In this document: in pieces, positions 1 to 5,160 of the stretch
How positions within the stretch are numbered: position 1 is the first letter of the stretch
Layout of the letters: each line of letters starts with the position of its first letter
NCBI GenBank assembly: GCA_031550915.1
Contig: JAVBOF010000150.1
Location: 1 to 5,160, forward strand
DNA: 5,160 nt
Direction of reading: 5' to 3'
Source of the DNA: JAVBOF01 sp031550915
GTDB taxonomy: Bacteria > Bacillota > Clostridia > Christensenellales > MGBC116941
Position numbers and translations under genes: made by a program
The notes under the pieces: generated by a model
What the model was told of the DNA's origin: nothing
What the model saw: only the letters and a program-made list of their open reading frames with translations
Databases searched by the model: none

Positions 1-150
1 ATAATTTATATCAAGTTATAGCCGGCCATAACCAAGGCAAATGTATTGCGTACAGCAGCTTAAAAACCATATACCCTTCCGCCATCCCTTCGGACTTGAA
101 TGCAAAAATGCTTTATTTGGTACGTTTTATACGCAGGTGTCAAGATACCG

Positions 151-178
151 TTGTTATTTCTCGATAATATAGTATAAT
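151..178 (+). promoter_or_regulatory. Probable sigma-A promoter of cheV
   Basis: A TTGTTA element at 151-156 is followed after 16 nt by a perfect TATAAT at 173-178. Transcription would start near 185, giving a leader of about 70 nt before the cheV start. The perfect -10 box in an AT-rich stretch is what is seen; use by the housekeeping sigma factor is inferred. It would mean cheV is transcribed on its own rather than as part of a flagellar operon. Confidence 0.5.
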
Positions 179-240
179 ATAACAAAATGAAAAGACTGCG
201 GGAAGGCATGTAAAATATTGCAATAATTTACACTATACAT

Positions 241-246
241 AAGGAG
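241..246 (+). promoter_or_regulatory. Ribosome binding site of cheV
   Basis: AAGGAG lies 8 nt before the ATG at 255, a near-ideal Shine-Dalgarno site and spacing. It fixes the cheV start. Confidence 0.85.
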
Positions 247-254
247 CACGTTAT

Positions 255-1172
255 ATGAGCACTAAAACGGAGATCTTGCTGGAAGTCGGTACAAATGAAC
301 TGGAAGTGTTGGAATTTATTATAGCAGACAACAGCTTTGGTATCAATGTCGCAAAGATTAAGGAGCTTATGCAATACCGGCCAGTGCAGCCGCTGCCCAG
401 ATCTCATCAATTCATTGAAGGTATTTTTCAGCCTCGCCAGGAAGTATATACGGTAGTGGATCTTGGCGGCTACCTTTTTCTGCCGCCATCTAAAAATCCG
501 GAAAAGGACATTTTTATCATAACGAGCTTCAACCAGATGAACATAGCCTTTAGAGTCCATGGCGTAGAGAGCATACACAGGATATCCTGGGCAGCCATAG
601 AGAAGCCGGACGCCACTATATATGGCGGAGGAGAAGGCATTGTAACGGGTATAGCCAAGGTTAAAGAGCGGATTATCGCTATTGTAGATTTTGAAAAGAT
701 CATATTCGATATCAGTCCCGAATCCGGTATCCAGATATCAGAAATCGACGCGATGGGCGAAAGGACCCGCAATGATACGCATGTGTTGATTGCTGAGGAT
801 TCGGAGCTTTTGCGCAGACTTTTGCATGAATCCGTAGTAAAAGCCGGATATACAAACGTGGTAATCGCGAATAACGGGCAGGAGGCATGGGATATACTTA
901 ACGAGCGTAACCTGCAGAATCCGAACACCGAAGAACATTTTTCATGCATCATTACAGATATTGAGATGCCTCAGATGGATGGGCACCGGTTTACAAAACT
1001 TGTAAAATCCGATCCGAAGCTGAAGCATATACCAGTCATCATTTTTTCATCGCTGATAGATGAAACAATGCAGCTCAAGGGCAGGGAAGTTGGCGCTGAT
1101 GCGCAGCTTTCCAAGCCGGAAATAGGAAATCTGGGTACGTTGATGGATAAATTCACGCAAGTCGCTAAATAA
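255..1172 (+). CDS. cheV: Chemotaxis coupling protein CheV (CheW domain plus receiver)
   Basis: CheV is a cytoplasmic scaffold that links chemoreceptors to the kinase CheA and is itself phosphorylated by CheA, which in Bacillus helps adaptation. The 305 residues match the usual family length. A CheW-like domain covers roughly residues 15-155, with typical segments such as IEGIFQPRQEVYTVVDLGGY (54-73) and IAIVDFEK (141-148). A response-regulator receiver covers about 175-300. All receiver key residues are visible: acidic pair E181-D182, phospho-acceptor D235 in TDIEMPQMDG, S265 at the Thr/Ser switch position, and K287 in LSKPE. It should therefore be phosphorylatable. The start is supported by AAGGAG 8 nt upstream. 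The gene stands alone, with its own probable promoter and a terminator directly after the TAA; no other chemotaxis or flagellar gene is in the window. Family assignment is firm; signalling role is from family knowledge. Confidence 0.95.
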   Translation: MSTKTEILLEVGTNELEVLEFIIADNSFGINVAKIKELMQYRPVQPLPRSHQFIEGIFQPRQEVYTVVDLGGYLFLPPSKNPEKDIFIITSFNQMNIAFRVHGVESIHRISWAAIEKPDATIYGGGEGIVTGIAKVKERIIAIVDFEKIIFDISPESGIQISEIDAMGERTRNDTHVLIAEDSELLRRLLHESVVKAGYTNVVIANNGQEAWDILNERNLQNPNTEEHFSCIITDIEMPQMDGHRFTKLVKSDPKLKHIPVIIFSSLIDETMQLKGREVGADAQLSKPEIGNLGTLMDKFTQVAK

Positions 1173-1177
1173 ATATT

Positions 1178-1223
1178 AAAAAGCCCGGCATCTGATTTTG
1201 TGAAAGGATGCCGGGCTTTTTTT
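1178..1223. terminator. Bidirectional intrinsic terminator between convergent genes
   Basis: A perfect 10-bp GC-rich stem, GCCCGGCATC at 1183-1192 with GATGCCGGGC at 1207-1216, encloses a 14-nt loop. Seven T follow on the plus strand (1217-1223). Five A precede the stem (1178-1182), which gives a five-U tail on minus-strand transcripts and can also extend the stem to 15 bp. It starts 5 nt after the cheV stop, so it ends the cheV transcript, and it is placed to end the opposing comEC-holA-GNAT-DUF1292 transcription as well. Confidence 0.92.
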
Positions 1224-1262
1224 CGTTATCTATAGTTGAAAATACATCATAAAAATAACGAA
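1222..1262. repeat. Short inverted repeat beside the terminator
   Basis: TTCGTTAT at 1222-1229 is mirrored by ATAACGAA at 1255-1262 with a 25-nt AT-rich spacer. The arms are only 8 bp and AT-rich, so this may be chance. If functional it would add a weak hairpin to the 3' end of minus-strand transcripts just ahead of the main terminator. Confidence 0.25.
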
Positions 1263-1274
1263 GCTTTGTAGAGC

Positions 1275-1339
1275 GCATCAAAAGCGTATCAGGTAGTTTC
1301 GAATGGATAAACAGGGCTCTATTTCATACTTTTTGATGC
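1275..1339. repeat. Nine-base inverted repeat downstream of the DUF1292 gene
   Basis: GCATCAAAA at 1275-1283 is mirrored by TTTTGATGC at 1331-1339 with a 47-nt spacer. It lies in the 3' untranslated stretch of the minus-strand cluster. The spacer is long and there is no GC-rich core or proper T-run, so it is not a typical terminator. Its role, if any, is unknown. Confidence 0.25.
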
Positions 1340-1362
1340 ACCGATATTTGTCGTCATGCCAA

Positions 1363-1674
1363 TCAGTTTTCGTCGTCTTCCGCAATTTCACTGTAATGCT
1401 CTTCAACAACCTTGCAGAGCTCTTCGAGCATATCCTCTTCAACGGGCATGAACTCTTCAAACTCCCCGTCTACGATGACCTTCATGATATACATGTCCGT
1501 ATCTTCGCAATCGCATTCTTCGCCAGGCGCGTGTTCGTGTTCGTGCTCCTGTGCGTCCGCATCGACAAGAATAACGTATTCCTGCTCCTTATAAGTGAAA
1601 TAATCCACTACTTCCAGCTCAAATTCGCCGCCTTCTTCATCTTCAAATACCACGATATCTCTTTCGTCTTGCAT
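1363..1674 (-). CDS. DUF1292 family protein (YrzB-like), very acidic
   Basis: This 103-residue protein matches the DUF1292 family, a small Bacillota family of unknown function. Family signs are the opening IVVFEDEEGGEFELEVVDYF (7-26), with a strand-forming D/E-rich start, the segment QEYVILVDAD (31-40), and an acidic C-terminus with FMPVEEDMLEELCKVVEEHY (75-94). About 40 of 103 residues are Asp or Glu. No signal peptide or membrane segment is seen, so it should be cytoplasmic. Residues 43-58 (EHEHEHAPGEECDCED) form an unusual His/Cys cluster not present in Bacillus YrzB as I recall it. The ATG start has GAGAGG ending 10 nt upstream (1685-1690). In many Bacillota the family member sits beside yrzL and yqgF; here it is the last gene of the comEC-holA cluster, 107 nt behind the acetyltransferase gene. 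Family assignment is confident; function is not known. Confidence 0.85.
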   Translation of the reverse strand: MQDERDIVVFEDEEGGEFELEVVDYFTYKEQEYVILVDADAQEHEHEHAPGEECDCEDTDMYIMKVIVDGEFEEFMPVEEDMLEELCKVVEEHYSEIAEDDEN

Positions 1675-1734
1675 ATTGCAACCGCCTCTCTGAATTCTTA
1701 TTCCGGTAGTTTTTCTGTTTTCGGTTCGTTTAAT

Positions 1735-1761
1735 TCTATATTATTGCCGTTAAATAATCAA
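1735..1761 (-). promoter_or_regulatory. Possible weak promoter for the DUF1292 gene
   Basis: On the minus strand a TTGATT (1761-1756) is followed after 15 nt by TATAGA (1740-1735). Each box matches consensus at four of six positions and the spacing is short, so support is weak. The 107-nt gap between the GNAT and DUF1292 genes is the only place in the cluster with room for a promoter, and no terminator is visible in it, so readthrough from upstream is equally possible. Confidence 0.22.
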
Positions 1762-1781
1762 CACCGCCAAAGTTACATGTT

Positions 1782-2234
1782 TTAGTTTTCGCATTCTCTT
1801 GGCAAAACAACATCCGATGACTTTACCGACAACATTGTGTGAGAATCCGATCCTGTATCCTTTGCACAGCAGGTGAATCCAAACTTTTTATAAAATCCGA
1901 TGACCTCGTTTCTGGAACGCACATATATATCAACGGCACCGAGCTTTTGCGCGCGCGTCAGAAGCATACGAACGACAAGGTCTCCAAGCTGGAGCCCCCG
2001 GTATTCCCCGGATACGCATATCCTGCCGATATATGCGTCCGAGTTTTCTATAAACACCCTTCCTGTTGCTGCAGGAGCGCCGCCTTCCAAGATCAGCAGA
2101 TGCCATGACATATCATCATAGCCATCCGGCGCACCGTCTTCCGGAGCTTTGAGCTCGCCGGTAAAGACTTGCTTGCGCAAGGCCAGCGTTTGGGAATAAT
2201 CCTCTATGCCGCTTATCCATCTGGTAGTTACCAT
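1782..2234 (-). CDS. GNAT family N-acetyltransferase
   Basis: This 150-residue protein has the layout of a single GNAT domain, which transfers acetyl from acetyl-CoA to an amine; the substrate cannot be told from the sequence. Visible signs are the motif A strand and loop IGRICVSGEYRGLQLGDLVV (69-88), the helix after it, and the motif B region with VIGFYKKFGF (111-120). An N-terminal stretch with LALRKQVFTGELKAPEDG (17-34) resembles the ElaA/YjcF-like small acetyltransferases. In the acetyl-CoA phosphate loop, usually (Q/R)-x-x-G-x-(G/A), the first glycine is Q82 (R79-G80-L81-Q82-L83-G84). The end is Cys-containing and without a further domain. The ATG has GAGAGGAG starting 15 nt and ending 8 nt upstream, and this site overlaps the holA stop codon, so the two genes are almost certainly co-transcribed and probably coupled. 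Fold assignment is firm; target unknown. It is not clearly RimI. Confidence 0.85.
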   Translation of the reverse strand: MVTTRWISGIEDYSQTLALRKQVFTGELKAPEDGAPDGYDDMSWHLLILEGGAPAATGRVFIENSDAYIGRICVSGEYRGLQLGDLVVRMLLTRAQKLGAVDIYVRSRNEVIGFYKKFGFTCCAKDTGSDSHTMLSVKSSDVVLPRECEN

Positions 2235-2241
2235 ATGTAGG

Positions 2242-2249
2242 CTCCTCTC
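2242..2249 (-). promoter_or_regulatory. Ribosome binding site of the GNAT gene, overlapping the holA stop
   Basis: GAGAGGAG on the minus strand ends 7 nt before the ATG at 2234. The holA stop TGA occupies 2250-2248, so a ribosome ending holA sits on this site. This suggests translational coupling of the acetyltransferase to holA. Confidence 0.75.
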
Positions 2250-3255
2250 AAAGAAAAAGTTCTGCGACAGCCCTTTCTAAAGCAATCTTTTCATTGCAAT
2301 TGCCTGATTTGATATCGATATCCGCACGTGCGAGCGATTTAACGGCATTGTGCAGCTTTTCGTCCGAAAACCTATCGCAAGCCGATACCGCCAACTTAGC
2401 CGGATAAGTGGAGCCCATGCGGCGTATTGTCATATCTTTGGAACAGCCGCTTTCCAATAGTGTTTTTGCCTGTAAAAGTGTGCGGTACCTAGACGCCATG
2501 GCGCCGATGATCGCAAGCGGGTGGTCTCCCTCATCCAGTATAGTGCCCAGCATAAGCATTCCTGTTTTTTTGTCGCCGCGGAAGAAAGCGTCGCTCATTT
2601 GAAATACATTGTACTCCAGAGACGGCCTCACTAGACTTTGGATATCATCCAGTGTTATGCTTTCTGCGCTTCCGGCGAAAGCGGAAAGCTTTTCTAATTC
2701 ATTATCCAAAACAAAAAGTTCGGAGCCGGTATAAAAAACGAGCTGCCTGGCATCATTATCCGATATCTTTTTGCCCTTTCTTTTCGCAGATGATACGATC
2801 CATCTTACTAATTCACGCTCTTCAAGCCTTTCGAAGGATACGGGTTCAGCCGCTGACGACAGCGTTTTAAAGCTTGCTCTGCGCTTATCAGCGTTGCCTG
2901 TTATATAAAACACAACAGTACAAAGCATATCCCTGAGGCTTTTTATAAAGGGTTCCAAAGCATCTGCATCGGAACCGGCGCCCTTTGCGGATTCGGCAAA
3001 GAGTTTGTGATCTTTGACAAGAACGAGCCTCCGCTCCGCCATGAAAGGCATTGTCATGCAGGCGTCACTGATGCAGCCCAGAGACGCATCAGAGGGCATT
3101 ACCGTAAAGTTCAATTCCTCTGGAGCACCGGATAAAAGCTTTTTTTTCAACGCCTCAAAAGCTTTTTCCTTTACAAATTCCTCTGGGCCAAAAAAGATAT
3201 ATGCTTCCGCAATTTTACCCGCTTCCAAAGAAGCATAAAACTGTGTATGATCCAA
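2248..3255 (-). CDS. holA: DNA polymerase III, delta subunit (HolA)
   Basis: HolA is the clamp-loader subunit that opens the beta sliding clamp during replication. From the chosen start it is 335 residues, normal for the family. The N-terminus shows the family pattern: an aromatic-rich helix ending in LEAGKI, then AYIFFGPEEF, like the short helix and strand opening Bacillus YqeN. The core segment VLVKDHKLF and the later ISDNDARQLVFYTGSELFVL and helical C-terminal collar with LARADIDIKSG (ending ALERAVAELFL) also fit. No Walker A motif is expected or seen, since delta does not hydrolyse ATP. Start choice: an in-frame ATG at 3282 would add nine residues and overlap comEC by 26 nt, but has no ribosome site. 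The TTG at 3255 has GGGGGA 5 nt upstream, sits one base after the comEC stop, and gives the usual family N-terminus. Family call is firm; the start is an inference. Confidence 0.92.
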   Translation of the reverse strand: MDHTQFYASLEAGKIAEAYIFFGPEEFVKEKAFEALKKKLLSGAPEELNFTVMPSDASLGCISDACMTMPFMAERRLVLVKDHKLFAESAKGAGSDADALEPFIKSLRDMLCTVVFYITGNADKRRASFKTLSSAAEPVSFERLEERELVRWIVSSAKRKGKKISDNDARQLVFYTGSELFVLDNELEKLSAFAGSAESITLDDIQSLVRPSLEYNVFQMSDAFFRGDKKTGMLMLGTILDEGDHPLAIIGAMASRYRTLLQAKTLLESGCSKDMTIRRMGSTYPAKLAVSACDRFSDEKLHNAVKSLARADIDIKSGNCNEKIALERAVAELFL

Positions 3256-3256
3256 T

Positions 3257-5160
3257 TCAATCCCCCATGCCGTGGATTTCATATTTGTTTTCGTCGGCCG
3301 TTATGGTTATGGCCCCGTCCTTGTCCGTACGCCATATCCTGCAGCCGGCGTTTGAAAGCCTGTCTAAGGCGGCTGCGGTCGGGTGGCCGTAGGTGTTCCG
3401 CGCACCTACAGAGATTACAGCTTCCTCCGGGCGGAGGATATCCAAAAACTCGGCGGAACTTGCGTTGGCGCTACCATGGTGGGCAACCTTCAATATGTCT
3501 ATATCTTCCGCTTTATCCAGCAGTTCCTGCTCGTGGGCGGTTTCCATATCTCCGGTAAACAACATCTTAAAGCTGCCGTATTCCAGTATTGCTACTACGC
3601 TTTCGTCAATATATTCTTTGTCCGCATCCGGATATATACATCTTAACCGAACATTGCCGCCCATGTCCAGCACAGCTCCCGCGCCGAGGTCAAAGATTTT
3701 GATGTCCTTTTTGCCGAGCATGGTGGAAATGTGCTGCTGCGTAGCGTGAGGGCCATATACTGCGGAGATATTCACTTTGTCAAGCAATTCGGTTAAGCCG
3801 CCCGTATGGTCACTGTGCCAATGAGAGGCAATAAATCCGTCGAGTCTGCCGATTCCCCTGTAATCCAAATATCTTTCCCCTGCGATCGCATAGCCGGAAT
3901 CCTCAGGATTACCAGCATCAAGAAAATAGTTTCTACCATCCGGCGTCTCGATATATGCTCCATCTCCCTGACCTATATCAAAGATGATGATCTTCAGCTT
4001 TCCTTCGTTTTGGTAGATCGGCACAAATATGGAAAGGACAAGCAAAATGGTGGTAGTAATAGCGGTCATTCGCTTTATATACTTCTTTGAGATGAAAAAC
4101 TTGGAGACAACTATAATCAGAAAGGCATATAAAATATTCGTTAAGAAAGATGGCGAGAACATTTTTATGCTGAACGGTAAGCTTGCGAAAAAATGGGCGA
4201 CAACCGATATAAAGGCTAAAAGCTTTTCGGTTATAAACGCGAGTGGAATGGCAAGCGGCAGAAAGATTGCGCCCAGGATCGACAGGAGCAACCCCAAAAC
4301 AACAACTATAGCCGATATCGGCACACAAAGTATGTTTGCGGCAAAGGATAGAAGCGTTATATTACCAAAATGGCTCAATTGTATCATTAGGAGGCCGAAT
4401 TGCGCCGACAGAGATACGGAGATTATATCACCAAGGAATTTGGGCAAGGATGAAAGCAGGTTTGAAAAAATCGGATTCAACAAAACTATGCCGAGCACCG
4501 CGCCAAATGAGAGTTGAAAGGAGGGCTGAAAAAGCTGATAGGGATTGATGAGAAGAAGTACCAATGCTGCTGCACCCATAGCAGTAAGCGAGTCATTCTT
4601 ACGGCCGAATAGATTGCCCAAAAGCAAAATCGATATCATCAGGGCTGCACGAACGAGTGAAGAGGAGAAGCCCGCCAGCAAACAATACATCAGCAAAAAA
4701 GCGACCGTTACTATAAAGATGACGCCTTCCTTCAATCGTAGCTTTCTCAATAAGAACGCAAGTGCCATCGCAACAAAGCCGACATGTAAGCCTGAAAGCG
4801 CCAAAAGGTGAGCCAATCCGCTGTTGCGGTAATCATCCATGGTATTCCGGGTGATCTCGGATTTATCCCCCAAAACCATTCCTATTAGTTCCTCGCCGAT
4901 ACTATCGTCTACGGTGTTTCTGACGGCCTCCTCGGCAGATAAGCGGATTCTTTGGGCAAAGCCGTAGAGATCGAGCTTCTCTGATCCTTGTGCGAAACAT
5001 TGCTTTGTGAAAGCCGTATATGCAATGCCGCGCGAAAGATTGACGCTCCTTTCGTCCATACCACCGGGGTTTCTTTTGTTGCGGTATACGCTGATCTTTG
5101 CGCTGGTGTCTATCCTTTGGCCGTATAAGAAGCCCTTGCTTTCCGTATATAGGCAGAGTT
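3257..5160 (-). CDS. comEC: ComEC/Rec2 family DNA uptake channel protein, 5' end beyond window
   Basis: ComEC forms the inner-membrane channel that brings single-stranded DNA into competent cells. The frame stays open to the right edge, giving 633 visible residues; families are often 700-800, so the N-terminus is missing. Numbering here counts from the Met at 5059. Before it, 33 further residues include YGQRIDTSAKISVY and RNPGG, matching the N-terminal OB-like domain (DUF4131), so that Met is internal. The competence domain holds the hallmark GLAHLLALSGLHVG (81-94) and about ten membrane segments between 94 and 350. A metallo-beta-lactamase-like nuclease domain fills 355-600: FDIGQGDG (360-367), HWHSDH (413-418, bases 3806-3823), FTGD (501-504), HHGS (527-530) and YGHP (557-560). 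All metal ligands of this domain appear intact, unlike ComEC versions lacking the domain. It is the first visible gene of the cluster, with holA directly behind. Competence itself cannot be judged from one gene. Confidence 0.95.
   Translation of the reverse strand, partial: LCLYTESKGFLYGQRIDTSAKISVYRNKRNPGGMDERSVNLSRGIAYTAFTKQCFAQGSEKLDLYGFAQRIRLSAEEAVRNTVDDSIGEELIGMVLGDKSEITRNTMDDYRNSGLAHLLALSGLHVGFVAMALAFLLRKLRLKEGVIFIVTVAFLLMYCLLAGFSSSLVRAALMISILLLGNLFGRKNDSLTAMGAAALVLLLINPYQLFQPSFQLSFGAVLGIVLLNPIFSNLLSSLPKFLGDIISVSLSAQFGLLMIQLSHFGNITLLSFAANILCVPISAIVVVLGLLLSILGAIFLPLAIPLAFITEKLLAFISVVAHFFASLPFSIKMFSPSFLTNILYAFLIIVVSKFFISKKYIKRMTAITTTILLVLSIFVPIYQNEGKLKIIIFDIGQGDGAYIETPDGRNYFLDAGNPEDSGYAIAGERYLDYRGIGRLDGFIASHWHSDHTGGLTELLDKVNISAVYGPHATQQHISTMLGKKDIKIFDLGAGAVLDMGGNVRLRCIYPDADKEYIDESVVAILEYGSFKMLFTGDMETAHEQELLDKAEDIDILKVAHHGSANASSAEFLDILRPEEAVISVGARNTYGHPTAAALDRLSNAGCRIWRTDKDGAITITADENKYEIHGMGD
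3261..3266 (-). promoter_or_regulatory. Ribosome binding site favouring the TTG start of holA
   Basis: GGGGGA lies inside the last codons of comEC (Met-Gly-Asp-stop), 5 nt before TTG at 3255. The upstream ATG at 3282 is preceded by an A-rich stretch (GACGAAAACAAAT) with no Shine-Dalgarno match, so this site decides the start in favour of TTG. Confidence 0.5.

Larger units (their letters stand above)
1..254. other. Upstream region of cheV, no supported gene
   Basis: No gene is convincing here. One plus-strand frame is open from base 3 to a TAA at 165-167 (54 codons). It could be the tail of a gene entering from the left, but GC content is about 40% at each of the three codon positions, so there is no coding periodicity, and I recognise no family in the translation. 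An eight-codon ORF at 187-213 (MKRLREGM) lies in the cheV leader but has no ribosome site in front of it. The rest of the region carries the cheV promoter candidate and leader. I saw no sigma-D type flagellar promoter (TAAA plus GCCGATAA-like element). Confidence 0.5.

Noticed and set aside
187..213. Eight-codon leader ORF (MKRLREGM) ahead of cheV
   Set aside because: No ribosome site precedes it, it has no run of regulatory codons, and no attenuator hairpin follows before cheV.
470..952. 160-codon open frame on the minus strand inside cheV
   Set aside because: It is opposite a firmly identified CheV coding region, and its translation shows no family.
1533..1548. Short hexamer repeat GA(G/A)CAC, three copies, considered as a repeat element
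   Set aside because: It lies in frame in the DUF1292 gene and simply encodes Glu-His three times; it is noted with the His/Cys cluster instead.
1303..1785. 160-codon open frame on the plus strand, longer than the DUF1292 gene opposite
   Set aside because: It is the antisense of an extremely acidic gene: Glu and Asp codons read backwards become Phe, Leu, Ser and Val codons without stops. It has no ribosome site or recognisable domain, while the minus-strand frame has both.
4029..4517. 162-codon open frame on the plus strand inside comEC
   Set aside because: It lies opposite the membrane region of comEC, which has clear family motifs in the minus frame. The plus translation shows no domain.
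1..5160. CRISPR array, transposase, tRNA, rRNA, riboswitch or phage genes
   Set aside because: No regularly spaced repeats, transposase motifs, terminal inverted repeats, tRNA-like cloverleaf or rRNA sequence was seen on reading both strands by eye.

Overview
The window looks like a chromosomal segment from a low-to-moderate GC Gram-positive bacterium of the clostridial kind (phylum Bacillota). The basis is strong AGGAG-type ribosome sites, a CheV of the CheW-plus-receiver type, a DUF1292 (YrzB-like) protein, and a HolA (YqeN-like) gene directly behind comEC, which is the Bacillota order. No genus can be named from the sequence alone.

Layout. Bases 1-254 hold no convincing gene. They carry a probable promoter (TTGTTA, 16 nt, TATAAT) and the leader for the first gene. 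Bases 255-1172 (+) encode CheV, a chemotaxis coupling protein with its own phosphorylatable receiver domain. A strong hairpin at 1178-1223 has T-runs in both directions and separates cheV from a convergent minus-strand gene cluster. About 140 nt beyond it contain only two weak inverted repeats.

The minus-strand cluster reads right to left: comEC (DNA uptake channel, 5' end beyond the right edge), holA (DNA polymerase III delta, the clamp-loader subunit), a GNAT acetyltransferase, then, after a 107-nt gap, a very acidic DUF1292 protein. The first three are packed as one transcription unit. The comEC stop is followed after one base by the probable TTG start of holA, and the holA stop codon lies inside the ribosome site of the acetyltransferase. 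The DUF1292 gene may share this transcript or use a weak promoter of its own. All readthrough ends at the shared terminator.

This is mostly ordinary core genome, and I see no mobile element, CRISPR array, RNA gene or unknown multi-gene system. The points most worth attention are that comEC continues past its first visible ATG to the window edge, that holA probably starts at TTG, that the DUF1292 protein has a His/Cys cluster resembling a metal site, and that an acetyltransferase with an altered acetyl-CoA loop is coupled to holA.
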